A stretch of DNA of 64,000 nucleotides from Xanthomonas fragariae (GTDB taxonomy: Bacteria > Pseudomonadota > Gammaproteobacteria > Xanthomonadales > Xanthomonadaceae): NCBI RefSeq assembly GCF_017603965.1, contig NZ_CP071955.1:3410001-3474000 (forward strand). Direction: 5' to 3'. Under the pieces are notes generated by a model. The model saw nothing but the letters and a program-made list of their open reading frames with translations, was not told the DNA's origin and did no database searches. Position numbers and translations under genes: made by a program. Positions 28,956-38,441 of this stretch are shown here, piece by piece (the first letter of the stretch is position 1; each line of letters starts with the position of its first letter).

Positions 28956-29674
28956 CTACAATCGGCACTGATCGACTCGCACCAGCCAGCGTTCTGGCAT
29001 CCGGGTGAAGCCGAGCAGTTGCAGGCCGAGCTGCAAGGCCGTGTCGTTGCCCGGTTCCACCTGGGTGCGCCACTGCCAGTGGCCATCGCGCTGCAGGCGT
29101 AGCTCAGCGCTGAGTTGCACGCCTTCGGGCATGCCGCCGTCGGGCGTGAGCGCCAGCACCAGTGCGTGGTCGGCGCATTGCGGGTGGCCACGCAACCGTA
29201 GTGGCAGCAGCCCTGCCGCTTCGCCGCCCTGGTTAGGCAACACCTGCACTGCCACCTCGCCGCCGACATGCACGCAGCGCGTAGTGTCGAAAATCGCACG
29301 CACATCGCGCAGGTGGATCGACAGATCCACCAACGTCACTCCGCCAGGTTTTTGCGCAGCAGCAGCCGACCGTTGGCCTGCTCCACGCCGTGGCGTGCGC
29401 CCTGCAGTGCCACCAACTGTGCGGTGGCCGAGGTCAGCTGCACCTGCCGTTCTTCACGCAACAGCGGCCAGAAACGCAAGCGCACGCCGACATCGTCCAC
29501 CTCCATCGTGTTCCAGGTCACCCCACGCAGGGTGCCGTTCCAGATCGAGCCCTGTACTTCAAGCGCAGAGAACGCAAGCGTGTCGGCAGGTAACACCAGG
29601 CGCAGTGGCAGCGTGGCGATCACGCCGATCGCACACAGCACCGCTGCGGGCAATAGCCAGCGCAGTGCCCTCAC
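28956..29674 (-). pseudogene. gspN: Type II secretion protein N, frameshifted
   Basis: Two frames make up one GspN-like protein. The first (29674-29336) begins with GTG, MRALRWLLPAAVLCAIGVIA (membrane anchor), and includes GSIWNGTLRGVTW, a GspN hallmark. The second (29339-28956) has DVRAIFDTTRCVHVGGEVAV and a C-terminus ending VRVDQCRL. One missing A in the A5 run at 29350-29354 would explain the break: adding it joins the frames as RKKPGGVTLVDLS. The gene follows gspM with a start-stop overlap. Confidence 0.75.
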
Positions 29675-30119
29675 GGTGCGACACCTGCGAATGCACAGCG
29701 CAGCTGCAATTGGCCGTCGTGACGGGTAATGTTGAGGCCGCTCGGTGCCAGATCGTAGCGCTGACGCAATTGCTCGAACCAGGCGAACAAGGTGACGCTG
29801 GCGACTGCATCGAGTTGCAGTTCAAGCCCACCGGTGGGACCACGGCCTTGATTGGTGATGGCGATGCCGGCCTCGCGTGCACGCTGCATGATGGCTGCAA
29901 GCGCAACCGCTGCCACTGCACGGCGCGCGCATCCAGCAATGTTTCTGCGGCAATGTCGTCGCGTGCCTGTGCGCTGCTGCGCCAATGCCGCGAAGGCACC
30001 ACCACTGCGTACCAGGCGACGACAGCAGCCACCGCGGCCAGCATGGCCTTCAGCATGATCCGCTCGCGCGGTGCGCGCGTCTGCCACCAGGCATGCATGC
30101 GCTGCTGCAGGTTGCTCAT
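29671..30119 (-). pseudogene. gspM: Type II secretion protein M, frameshifted
   Basis: The N-terminal half starts MSNLQQRMHAWWQTRAPRER, with the membrane helix MLAAVAAVVAWYAVVVPSR, as in GspM. Around 29890-29930 the frame changes; the C-terminal half (MQRAREAGIAITNQGRGPT, then LFAWFEQLRQRYDL and GLNITRHDG) reads in another frame to the stop at 29671. The gene is about normal length (150 residues) but needs a frame correction. Confidence 0.72.
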
Positions 30120-30120
30120 C

Positions 30121-30501
30121 GCGGCGGCTCCAATTCCAACCGGGTACGCACTCCATCGTCCTACGTTTGACTTGTGCCCTGCCGCAGCTGCCAACCGGCT
30201 AGGCACTATCGGCATCGGCAATCACCACATGCACTGCCTGTGCATCGGCAGCCAGATGCTCGGCCAGCTGCCTGCCATCGATTGCGCACTGCTGCGTCAC
30301 GGCAAGCTCATCCAGCGCTGATGCACATCCATGCCCGGTACCACCAACACACTGCACGCGGAGGGTTCATGCAGCGCGCTGCCTGTGCCCTGCGCCAACA
30401 CACGTCCTTGCGCATCCACGCGCACGGCGGTGGCCTCGCCTGCTGCATCGGCCAGCGGCAACACCAGGGTGGTACGCAGTCGTCGGGACTCCATTGGCGT
30501 G
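30121..30501 (-). pseudogene. gspL: Type II secretion protein L, collapsed remnant
   Basis: The start region reads MESRRLRTTLVLPLADAAGE and continues to about 30297; then after a frame change VTQQCAIDGRQLAEHLAADA follows, and the far C-terminus RTRLELEPPR precedes gspM by a start-stop overlap. A normal GspL has about 370 residues; only about 125 codons are left, so most of the cytoplasmic and periplasmic domains are deleted. With gspM and gspN it marks the tail of a lost, probably second (Xcs-like), type II system. Confidence 0.6.
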
Positions 30502-30537
30502 CCACCCGACGCCACAGCACGCGCCGGCCCAAAGCAA

Positions 30538-30942
30538 TCAGCGTCGACCAAACCAGCGCTGATCCAGCCGCAACATCACTAACCGCAACGGGGTCCACAC
30601 CAGGCACAACCCGGCCAGGATGCCCAGGGTATCGGCGAGCGCATCGTCAGGGTCGGCAGTGCGATTGGTGGTCAGCGCACCCTGCGCAATTTCAATGCTG
30701 ACGCCCAACAACACCAAGCCGAGCGCCGCAAACAGCAGCGCGCGGCGCGTGGCGAACAACTGCACCGCCCCCCAACACAGCAACGCGAAGCTGAGGAAGT
30801 GTTCTGCCTTGTCGCTGTTGGATGGCAGTTCCGGAAATTCCGGCGGTGGACCCATGCACACTGCAATCAGCGCCACAATCGCGGCGATCCACAAGCCCAC
30901 CCACAACCGCGGCCGATAAAACGGCCGCAGCACCGACCTCAC
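30538..30942 (-). CDS. VanZ-like membrane protein
   Basis: The 134-residue protein has four hydrophobic segments and the VanZ pattern: SNSDKAEHFLSFALLCW and GVSIEIAQGALTTNRTADPDDALADTLG, which contains the conserved E...Q and D-x-x-D-x-x-A-N/D-T motif. The GTG start overlaps the stop of the upstream methyltransferase (GTGA). VanZ-like proteins are inner-membrane proteins of unclear role. Confidence 0.82.
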   Translation of the reverse strand: MRSVLRPFYRPRLWVGLWIAAIVALIAVCMGPPPEFPELPSNSDKAEHFLSFALLCWGAVQLFATRRALLFAALGLVLLGVSIEIAQGALTTNRTADPDDALADTLGILAGLCLVWTPLRLVMLRLDQRWFGRR

Positions 30943-32123
30943 AGACGCCACGTGAGGTCGCCGGCTAGGAAGGCAGGCGAGAAATCGACATCGCGCGAGA
31001 AGCCCATCGCCTGGAATCGCTCGCCCATTTCGCTGGGCAAGGTCAGCCGCTTGGTCTGTTCGCGCAGGCGAATGCGCCCCACTTCGTCGGTGCGCGTCTC
31101 GGCCTGCGCCAACAACGCATCCAATCCATTGCCCAGCAGGAAGCTCGCCTGCGTGCAGTAACCGGCCAACCCGAAACCTGCACCGGTGCCGGCCTCGGCC
31201 AATGCGGTGAAATCCACCGAAGCGGTCAGATCCTGCAAGCCGGGCCAACGATACAGATCCTCGTGCATGCGATGGCGATAGAACGCACGCAAGGTGCCGT
31301 CCTGGCGCTGCGCACGATAGAACTCGCCGCGCGGGTAACCGTAATCGATGAACAACATCGCACCGCGCTTCAGACCGCCAGCGACTGCCTGGATCCAGTA
31401 CGGCAGCTGCGGCAGCAACTCGGAACGGTAGCCATCGGCGAACGGCTGCTCCAGATAGCGCTCCAGATGACGCACCGCTGCGCTGAGCAATGCATCGGCA
31501 GGCTGCTCGCCGCGCGCAAATCGCTGCTGCGCATCCAGCACCACGGTTTCCTCATACACCTCACCGTCGCGCAGTGCGAAGCGCGGCGTGGGTAGCGCAT
31601 CGACGACTTCGTTGGCGAACAACACACCATCCCAATCATCCGGGAACGGGCCATCCAGCCACTCCACCAGATCCAATACCGGTGGGATCAAGCTGCGCCC
31701 CAGGCGCTCGCGCTGACGTTCGCGCAAATCGGCGCTGGGCTCCAGGATCGCGTAACGCTCGGGCAGCGCATCCAGTTCAAGCAAGCGCTTCAGTGTCACT
31801 TCGGCAAATGCGCCGCTGCCGCCGCCGACTTCGAGCATGCGTGCGCCCGGGCCAAGTTGCTGCAACACCGGTGCCAACGCACCGGAGACGGTCGCTGCGA
31901 ACAACGGCCCAAGCTCCGGTGACGTAACGAAGTCACCGGCTTCGCCGAACTTGCTGGAACCGGCGCTGTAATAGCCCAGGCCCGGCGCATACAGCGCCAG
32001 CTCCATGAAACGCGAAAACGCAATCGCACCGCCAGCGGCCTGAATTTCAGCGCGCAGATGCGCGGCCAGCCGATCGCTGTGCGCCAGGGCGGCCGGATCG
32101 GGAATGGGAAGGTCGGCGTGCAT
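30939..32123 (-). CDS. NDUFAF7/DUF185-family SAM-dependent methyltransferase
   Basis: The 394-residue protein has the MidA/NDUFAF7 features: GAIAFSRFMELALYAPGLGYY, GDFVTSPELGPLF, the SAM motif MLEVGGGSGAFAEV, and FANEVVDALPTPRF. The mitochondrial relative methylates an arginine of complex I subunit NDUFS2; the bacterial target is not established. MHADLPIP at 32123 is the first supported start. It is divergent from the pteridine reductase, with 67 bp between starts. Confidence 0.88.
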   Translation of the reverse strand: MHADLPIPDPAALAHSDRLAAHLRAEIQAAGGAIAFSRFMELALYAPGLGYYSAGSSKFGEAGDFVTSPELGPLFAATVSGALAPVLQQLGPGARMLEVGGGSGAFAEVTLKRLLELDALPERYAILEPSADLRERQRERLGRSLIPPVLDLVEWLDGPFPDDWDGVLFANEVVDALPTPRFALRDGEVYEETVVLDAQQRFARGEQPADALLSAAVRHLERYLEQPFADGYRSELLPQLPYWIQAVAGGLKRGAMLFIDYGYPRGEFYRAQRQDGTLRAFYRHRMHEDLYRWPGLQDLTASVDFTALAEAGTGAGFGLAGYCTQASFLLGNGLDALLAQAETRTDEVGRIRLREQTKRLTLPSEMGERFQAMGFSRDVDFSPAFLAGDLTWRL

Positions 32124-32190
32124 GCAGGCACCGGTTGCGGGGACAATGCACAGGATAGCCGAGCCCTTTACAACGCCGAGCGAGTACGCC

Positions 32191-32928
32191 ATGACAGACA
32201 GGTCCAAGGTGGTGTTGATCACCGGTGCAGGCCGCCGCATCGGCGCGCAGATCGCCACCACGCTGCACGCAGCCGGCTATCGCGTCGCCTTGCATGCGCA
32301 CAGCTCCGGCGACGCACTGGGCGCACGCGTCACCGAGCTTTGCATGCAACGCGCAGGTAGCGCGCAGGCCTTCCACGTCGATTTGCGCCTGACGCATGCG
32401 CCCGCACAACTGGTTGCCGACTGCATCGCTGCATTCGGTCGCCTGGATGGCGTGGTCAACAATGCTTCGGCGTTCTATCCCACCGCACTGGGCGAGGCCA
32501 CCCCGGCACAGTGGGACGAGCTGTTCGCGGTCAACGCGCGCGCTCCGTTCTTCATCGCCCAGGCCGCCGCCGCGCAGCTGCGCCAGCAGCGCGGCGCCAT
32601 CGTCAACCTCACCGACCTGCATGCGCAGCAACCGATGCGCAATCACCCACTGTACGGTGCATCCAAGAGCGCGCTGGAAATGCTGACCCGCTCGCTCGCG
32701 CTGGAGCTGGCACCGAACGTGCGCGTCAACGCAGTAGCGCCTGGCGCGATCCTGTGGCCGGAAGAAGGCAAGCCGTCCGATGCCAGGCAGGCGCTGCTCG
32801 CACGCACGCCACTGGCACGCATCGGCACGCCCGAAGAGATCGCCGAGGCAGTGCGTTGGTTGTTGGACGAGGCCAGCTTCGTCACCGGCCATACCTTGCA
32901 CGTGGATGGCGGGCGCCAGCTCAGTTAA
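32191..32928 (+). CDS. Pteridine reductase (short-chain dehydrogenase)
   Basis: The 245-residue SDR has the NADPH-binding TGAGRRIG motif with the Arg typical of pteridine reductases, the NNAS segment (VNNASAFYP), the catalytic YGASKSALE (Tyr, Lys) and a PGAILWPEEG loop. PTR1/FolM-like enzymes reduce dihydropterins or dihydrofolate. The neighbouring folK on the other strand fits a folate theme. The TAA stop sits at the edge of a decayed MITE. Confidence 0.88.
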   Translation: MTDRSKVVLITGAGRRIGAQIATTLHAAGYRVALHAHSSGDALGARVTELCMQRAGSAQAFHVDLRLTHAPAQLVADCIAAFGRLDGVVNNASAFYPTALGEATPAQWDELFAVNARAPFFIAQAAAAQLRQQRGAIVNLTDLHAQQPMRNHPLYGASKSALEMLTRSLALELAPNVRVNAVAPGAILWPEEGKPSDARQALLARTPLARIGTPEEIAEAVRWLLDEASFVTGHTLHVDGGRQLS

Positions 32929-33087
32929 GCGGCTGTCAGACGGACTGCGCTCAGCGTCTGGCGGACGTGGCCGGCGCTGTTCGTGGGCGGCTGCGGCTCG
33001 ACCATGACACACTCGCCCGCTGCGGTGCTGAGCGCGCGCCAGCAAGCACCGGGCGACTGCTCGCGCTATGTCAGCCACGCGTTGGGC
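32929..33087. repeat. Diverged MITE copy
   Basis: AGCGGCTGTCAGACGGACTG then CGCTCAGCGTCTGGCGGACG aligns with the left half of MITE copy 3, and GCACCGGGCGACTGCTCGCG aligns with its right end. The copy begins directly at the pteridine reductase stop. It fills most of the 187-bp gap to folK. Confidence 0.6.
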
Positions 33088-33115
33088 GCACTGCGGAACC
33101 GGGCGAATTTCGGAA

Positions 33116-33634
33116 CTACGCTATTGCGCCATCCGCCGCTGTACGAGCCGTGTCCAACTCCACCGCCATAAACGCGCCGCCATACTGCGGATGCGCCTGC
33201 CACAACGCGGCAAGTGTCTGGCCGCTCAGCGGATCGATAAAATCCGGCGCGATATCGGCCAGCGGCTTCAGCACGAAGGCGTGCTTGAGCTCGGGCCGCG
33301 GTATGCGCAGATACCCAGGTCCTTCGATGATGCAATCGCCGAAGAACACCACATCCACATCCAGGGTGCGGTCGCTGAAACGCGGGCCGCTGCGATCGCG
33401 CCCATGCGCATCTTCCAGTGCATGTAACCAATGATCGAGCGCGTGCAGATCCAGATCGGTGTCGAGCTTCACCGCGTTATTGACGAAGTCCGGCCCGTCG
33501 AATCCCACCGCCGGCATGCAATACGCAGGGGAGACGTCAAGCGGGCCGAAGCGCGCGCGCAAGGCAGCGACGGCCGAACGCAGGTAGTGGGTCGGCCGGA
33601 CGTTGCTGCCAAGGCTGAGAAGCACGGTAGTCAT
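33116..33634 (-). CDS. folK: 2-amino-4-hydroxy-6-hydroxymethyldihydropteridine diphosphokinase
   Basis: The 172-residue enzyme has the HPPK motifs LSLGSNVRP, the substrate loop GFDGPDFVNNAV, and the signature RDRSGPRFSDRTLDVDVVFFG with the Mg-binding Asp pair. It transfers pyrophosphate from ATP to the pterin in folate synthesis. The C-terminal 20 residues are longer than the minimal enzyme. It is convergent with the pteridine reductase. Confidence 0.94.
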   Translation of the reverse strand: MTTVLLSLGSNVRPTHYLRSAVAALRARFGPLDVSPAYCMPAVGFDGPDFVNNAVKLDTDLDLHALDHWLHALEDAHGRDRSGPRFSDRTLDVDVVFFGDCIIEGPGYLRIPRPELKHAFVLKPLADIAPDFIDPLSGQTLAALWQAHPQYGGAFMAVELDTARTAADGAIA

Positions 33635-33725
33635 GCGTTATTCGCGCATGCGGCCGGCGTCAGCGTCAACTGTTGCAATCGTGCGGCACTCGAACATGCA
33701 CGGCGGCAGCGCGCCAAACCCTATC

Positions 33726-35228
33726 TCAGGCCACTTCGAGCGCGTGCGAGACCGCGCGGAACACGCGGCACATTTCCAGCGGTTTGCGCAGCACATGCAC
33801 CGGGATATCCGGCGGAAAGTGCACACGTTGCAGCGGTGCGCCGACATCTTCCAGCACGATCGCCGGGCCCTGATAGCCCAGTTCCTGCATGCTCAACAGC
33901 ACGCTGACCGCCGATAACAGGATGATGTCGCTGTCGATGATCACCAGATGCGGCATGGCGTGCTGCTGCACCAGATGCAGCGCCGCGGCGCCGTCGCTGG
34001 CCAGCTGCGGCTTATAGCCCTGGCTCGATAGCGCATTGCCCAGCAGCGACAAGCGCGTGGCTTCGCCATCCACCAGCAGAATGCGCTGCCCATGGCCCAG
34101 GGCAAGCGGCAGTTCGGTCTCGGCAACCGCAACCGACGTCGCATGCATCGGCACGATCACGTCGAAGCGCGTGCCCTCGCCCAGGCGGCTATCGACCGCA
34201 ATGCTGCCGCCGTAACTTTCCACGATGCGCTTGCACGAGATCAACCCCAGGCCGGTGCCGTCGGCTTTGGTGGTGAAGAAGGGGCTGAACAGACGCGCGC
34301 GCGTGTCATCGCTCATGCCCACGCCGGTGTCGGCCACGCTCATGCGCACGCGCGTACCGTCGTGGCGATCGGCCGACAGGATCAAGGTGCCGCCGCCCGG
34401 CATCGCCTGGATCGCATTCAAGCCCAGGTTGAGCAGGCACTGCTGCAGTTCGGTGTAATTGGCCTCGATGGTCAGATCCGAGGCGATCGTGTCCACCTGC
34501 AAGCGCACGCCGTAGGGCAGGCTGCTCTTGAGCAGCATCTGCACCGCCTGGAACAAATTCGCGATCGACACCTGCTCGCGCGGCTTGTTGGAACCGCGCA
34601 CGAACGACAGCATCGACTCGGCCATCTCATGCCCGCGCCGGCCGCACTCGGCCACCACGTTGGCGAGCTGACGCAGTTGCGGGTCGTCGGTGCGCCCGAC
34701 CAGCAGGTCGGGCACGATCAACAATGGCTGCAGGATGTTGCGCAAGTCATGACTCAAACCGGCCGCCAGCATCGCCAGGCTTTCCAGCCGCTGTGCGCGC
34801 ATCAGCTCGCTCTCAACGCGCTGACGTTCCAGGTCGGCACGCGCTTCGCGAATCGCGCGACTCACCGCGCTCGGCAGCCGCGTCGGGTTGTGCTTGATGA
34901 TGTAGTCGTTGGCGCCGTCCTGCAGCGCCTTGACCGCGGTCTCCTCACCCATGGTGCCCGAGACGAAGATGAAGGGCGTGGCGCCGTTCTGACGCACCAC
35001 ACGCAGCGCCTGATGGCCGGAAAACCCTGGCATGCTCAGATCCGACAGCACGATGTCCGGCTGAAACGCATCCAGCGCGCTGCGCAGCGACGGCTCGCTG
35101 TCCACACGCTCGAATGCCGCATCGATGCCGGCATCGAGCAACTGATCGGATAACAGCTCGGCGTCTTCCGGTGAATCTTCCACCAGGAGGATCTTCAGCT
35201 GCTCCGGTTTGCCCCCCTCGTGCGACAT
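33726..35228 (-). CDS. Hybrid histidine kinase with two receiver domains
   Basis: The 500-residue protein has an N-terminal receiver (phospho-acceptor Asp 63 in LSDLSMPGF), a short linker helix, a HisKA domain with the H box LSHDLRNILQPLL, a HATPase domain (SVADTGVGMSDDTRARLFSPFF, GTGLGLISCKRIVESYGG), and a C-terminal receiver-like domain in which the acceptor position reads VIIDSDI. No membrane segment is seen. It closes a three-gene signalling row with the response regulator and kinase upstream. Confidence 0.9.
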   Translation of the reverse strand: MSHEGGKPEQLKILLVEDSPEDAELLSDQLLDAGIDAAFERVDSEPSLRSALDAFQPDIVLSDLSMPGFSGHQALRVVRQNGATPFIFVSGTMGEETAVKALQDGANDYIIKHNPTRLPSAVSRAIREARADLERQRVESELMRAQRLESLAMLAAGLSHDLRNILQPLLIVPDLLVGRTDDPQLRQLANVVAECGRRGHEMAESMLSFVRGSNKPREQVSIANLFQAVQMLLKSSLPYGVRLQVDTIASDLTIEANYTELQQCLLNLGLNAIQAMPGGGTLILSADRHDGTRVRMSVADTGVGMSDDTRARLFSPFFTTKADGTGLGLISCKRIVESYGGSIAVDSRLGEGTRFDVIVPMHATSVAVAETELPLALGHGQRILLVDGEATRLSLLGNALSSQGYKPQLASDGAAALHLVQQHAMPHLVIIDSDIILLSAVSVLLSMQELGYQGPAIVLEDVGAPLQRVHFPPDIPVHVLRKPLEMCRVFRAVSHALEVA

Positions 35229-35231
35229 GGC

Positions 35232-35672
35232 TCAGTCCAGCTCCGGTGCCTGATTGATGACCGCCCAGAACGTGCCAAGCGTCTTGACGGCATTGAAGAA
35301 CTGATCGACATCCACCGGCTTGACCACGTAGGCATTCACGCCCAGGTCCCAGCTGCGGGCCATGTCGCTCTCTTCGCGCGAGGACGACAGGATCACCACC
35401 GGCAAGCGCTTGAGCGTCTCATCGCTACGCACCTGCTTGAGCACTTCCAACCCATCCAGGCGCGGCATCTTGATGTCCAGCAGCAACACCGCCGGCAGAC
35501 CTTCCTCGCGGTCGGCGAACATGCCACGGCGCAGCAGATAGTCCATGGTTTCCACGCCGTCTTCGACATGCACGATGGGATTGGCCAGGCGAGCTTCGCG
35601 CAAGGCATCGACGGCCATTTCCGCATCGGCCGGGCTGTCTTCTGCCAGAAGGATGGTACGGATGGCGGTCAT
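35232..35672 (-). CDS. Single-domain response regulator (Rcp1-like)
   Basis: The 146-residue protein is one receiver domain with the acidic pair LAEDSPADAE, the phospho-acceptor Asp 66 in LLLDIKMPRLDG, and the conserved Ser/Thr and Lys (VILSSS, VVKPVD). It has no output domain, like phytochrome-associated Rcp1, and likely shuttles phosphate between the kinases on either side. Its ATG overlaps the upstream kinase stop by 4 bp. Confidence 0.93.
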   Translation of the reverse strand: MTAIRTILLAEDSPADAEMAVDALREARLANPIVHVEDGVETMDYLLRRGMFADREEGLPAVLLLDIKMPRLDGLEVLKQVRSDETLKRLPVVILSSSREESDMARSWDLGVNAYVVKPVDVDQFFNAVKTLGTFWAVINQAPELD

Positions 35673-37480
35673 ACACTGAACTCTTGGTTGGGCGCTTCAA
35701 GCGCAGGGGGAAGCACGAAATAAAATGTCGCACCTTCGTCGACGACGCTTTCGGCCCAGACCCGGCCACCGTGACGTGTCAGCACGCGCCGCACGCTGGC
35801 CAGCCCGATACCGGTGCCAGAGTATTCGCTGGCCTTGTGCAAACGTTGGAACACGCCGAACAATTTCGAGCTGTATTCCATATCGAAGCCGGTGCCATTG
35901 TCGCGCACGCTGAATTGATGGCCGCCGTCGGGCATCGGCGCGTAGCCGACTTCGATTCTGGCCACCTCACGCTTGGCGCTGTATTTGACTGCATTGCCGA
36001 GAAGATTCATCCACAACTGGCGCATCATGTTTTCGTCGGCAACCAACACCGGCAGCGACGCGATACGCCAGTCCACGCGGTGACCGGTGTTTTCGCTCTG
36101 CACGTTGGCATCCAAAATCGCGCGCGTTTCGGCGACCAACGATTGCATGTCCACCGCCTGCAGGCGCAGCGCACTGCGCCCTAAGCGCGAATACACCAGC
36201 AAGTCGTCGATCAGCGACGCCATGCGCCGCGCCGAGCTGCTGATCACTTCCATGTAATGGCGCGATTTCTCGTCGGCCGCATCGCCCAGATGGCGCGCCA
36301 ACTTGTCGGAGAATCCGGCCACATGGCGCAGCGGTGCGCGCAGATCGTGCGAGACCGAATAGCTGAAGGCTTCCAGCTCGCGGTTGACCTCAGACACCTG
36401 CTCCATCTTGCCCTCCATCTGCCGGTTGAGCTCCTGTATGCGCAGCTGGGAAGCCTTCTGCAGGCTGATGTCGCTCACCGTCATCAACACCACGTCCTCG
36501 TCGCTGGTATCGGGCAACGGCATGCGCCGCGCGTTGATCAACATGGTGCGCAGCGCGCCATCGGCGCTGCGCTGCTCGTGTTCGTAATCCCATAGCTCAC
36601 GGTCGCGCAACAACACATCGACCAGCCGCTGATGGATCTGCGGGTCGCGCCACACGCCCTCGCCCACATCCTCAAGCGCCATCAATTCATTGCCGCGCTC
36701 TTCCAGACCATACAGTTCGGCGAACGCAGGGTTGTGCAGCACGATGCGCTGAGCGGCATTGAGCAACACGATAGGCTCGCGCACGCTCTGCAGCACCGAG
36801 CTGGCGCGCCCATTGGCACGCAGATATTCATGTTCGGCCACCATCCGGCGACGGATCTGCCGCTGCAGCAACCAGACCACAGTGCCCAGCAACAGCAACT
36901 GCACCGCCAGCGTCGCCCAGCTCAGCACCTCGTAATGCATGCGATCTGTTTCTACGCGCGCATTGCGCAGATCCAGCAAGTGACTTTCAGCCCCCTTCAA
37001 CTCATCGATCAACAAACGGATCGGGTTGTTCAAGGTCATGTCGTTGATCAGCGCGCGAATCTGTTCCGGCGCCGTGGTCACGGCGATGCGATCGGCCAGC
37101 AACAGACGACGTTCGACGGTGCTCTGGATACGCCCCATGCGCACTTGCTGGGCAGGGTTGTCCTTGGTCAGTTCGATCAATCGCTGCACCGCGGCCAGCG
37201 ACTCGCCTCGCCCGCGTCGCATGCGTTCCAGCAGCGCCGGGCGCTCCACCCCGTGCGAGCGCATCAGCGCGGCCGATTCGGTATCGCGTATTGCCGCTTC
37301 CAGGCGCTGCGCGGTTTCCTGCACCTCCTGGGTATGCGACACCCACACCGCAGCCTGATTGGCGTTGCGCGCCATCTGCTGCAGCAGCAACGAGGGCACT
37401 ACCACAATCAGGAACACGGCAACCGCCAATAAAGGCAGGCGCCAGCGATCCCACTTGTCTGCTTGGACCGTCGTTTGCAT
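35669..37480 (-). CDS. Membrane sensor kinase with CHASE3-like, PAS and HisKA domains
   Basis: The 603-residue protein has a first TM helix (LPLLAVAVFLIVVVPSLLL, about 15-33), a helical periplasmic CHASE3-like domain (35-180), a second TM helix (WATLAVQLLLLGTVVWLL), a PAS domain (about 220-345), and a kinase core with FSYSVSHDLRAPLRHVAGF and GTGIGLASVRRVLTRHGG. This is the bacteriophytochrome-like kinase class without the chromophore part. The row kinase, response regulator, hybrid kinase has overlaps or 3-bp gaps and should be one operon. Confidence 0.9.
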   Translation of the reverse strand: MQTTVQADKWDRWRLPLLAVAVFLIVVVPSLLLQQMARNANQAAVWVSHTQEVQETAQRLEAAIRDTESAALMRSHGVERPALLERMRRGRGESLAAVQRLIELTKDNPAQQVRMGRIQSTVERRLLLADRIAVTTAPEQIRALINDMTLNNPIRLLIDELKGAESHLLDLRNARVETDRMHYEVLSWATLAVQLLLLGTVVWLLQRQIRRRMVAEHEYLRANGRASSVLQSVREPIVLLNAAQRIVLHNPAFAELYGLEERGNELMALEDVGEGVWRDPQIHQRLVDVLLRDRELWDYEHEQRSADGALRTMLINARRMPLPDTSDEDVVLMTVSDISLQKASQLRIQELNRQMEGKMEQVSEVNRELEAFSYSVSHDLRAPLRHVAGFSDKLARHLGDAADEKSRHYMEVISSSARRMASLIDDLLVYSRLGRSALRLQAVDMQSLVAETRAILDANVQSENTGHRVDWRIASLPVLVADENMMRQLWMNLLGNAVKYSAKREVARIEVGYAPMPDGGHQFSVRDNGTGFDMEYSSKLFGVFQRLHKASEYSGTGIGLASVRRVLTRHGGRVWAESVVDEGATFYFVLPPALEAPNQEFSV

Positions 37481-37572
37481 TGCCAGGCCTGTATCCGCTC
37501 GCTGCGAGGTCCCAGGGACAAGCCGGCATTATCTCCGATCAGGCCCATGTCTAGATTAATGATTCAGACTAA

Positions 37573-37714
37573 GAGCGGCTAACAAAACGACTGCGCTCAC
37601 CGCCAGGCGGGCGCGGCCGGTGCTCGGAATCGGCATGTACCACGCGTACACTCCAGTTCCTCCGCGCCGTGAGCACCCACCCGACGACTGCTCGCTACGT
37701 TTTGTTAGCCGCTT
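37573..37714. repeat. MITE copy 3 (142 bp) with TAA target duplication, inverted
   Basis: GAGCGGCTAACAAAACGACT at the left corresponds to the right end of copies 1 and 2, so it lies in the opposite orientation. TAA flanks both ends (37570-37572 and 37715-37717). It lies just upstream of the sensor-kinase operon. The rest of 37481-37824 has no gene. Confidence 0.92.
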
Positions 37715-37824
37715 TAATCACGACACCCCCGTGACCTAGTTGAATAGGAATATTATCAGTGCAGTCACCATGAAAGCGGCGAGCGCACGCCGCCCGCTAT
37801 CGGCGTATTGCGCTGGTTCTCCAG

Positions 37825-37854
37825 AAAGAAAAAAGCGCACTCCGTAGAGTGCGC
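37825..37854 (-). terminator. Rho-independent terminator of the BON-domain gene
   Basis: GCGCACTC at 37835-37842 pairs with GAGTGCGC at 37847-37854 around a CGTA loop. On the minus strand it is followed by a T-rich tract (complement of 37825-37834). It lies about 58 bp past the stop at 37913. Confidence 0.8.
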
Positions 37855-37912
37855 CTTGGTGGTCGCGCCCGCCGCCTCGCCTCGGCGGGCCCGGCATTCG
37901 CAGCGGCTGCGC

Positions 37913-38290
37913 TTACTCCTTCGCAGGGTTGACCTTCAAGCCAATCGACTTGACGCTCTTGACGCCTTCGATGCCCTTGGCCACAGCCACGGCCTTGTCG
38001 TGCTCGGCCTGGGTAGCAACCGCACCGGTCAGCGTCACGATGCCATTCTTGGTTTCGACCTTCACGTCGGTACCCGACACGTTGTCGGTGGCCAGCAGAT
38101 CAGCCTTGACTTTGGTGGTGATCCAAGTGTCGGTAACAGGCTTCTTGGACTTGTTGATGCTGGCAGCGTGATCTTTGTGAGCACTGTTTTCCTGCGGCAC
38201 GGCGAATGCTTGCGACGCGCCCAGCGTCAAACCGAGCGCCAGAGACAGAGACAGAGACAGCAACTTACGTGCATGCGTCACGTTTTTCAT
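37913..38290 (-). CDS. Secreted BON-domain protein (OsmY-like)
   Basis: The 125-residue precursor has a signal peptide (KLLSLSLSLALGLTLGASQAFA) and one BON domain in the mature part (DTWITTKVKADLLATDNVSG, KNGIVTLTGAV). BON domains bind phospholipid surfaces, and OsmY-type proteins act in the periplasm under envelope or osmotic stress. It has its own terminator. Only one BON domain is present, against two in OsmY. Confidence 0.9.
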   Translation of the reverse strand: MKNVTHARKLLSLSLSLALGLTLGASQAFAVPQENSAHKDHAASINKSKKPVTDTWITTKVKADLLATDNVSGTDVKVETKNGIVTLTGAVATQAEHDKAVAVAKGIEGVKSVKSIGLKVNPAKE

Positions 38291-38441
38291 CGATAAGTAC
38301 CTCCTGCTGAATGTGGATGAAGTTTGCGGTGGCGCTCGTCGAGCAGACGTGACCGTTGCATTCAGAAATTGTGAACCCTGCGCAAACAGGTGGATGCAAT
38401 ACCATGCACGCTTCCTCCGTCATTGCGATGACCCGCTTTCG

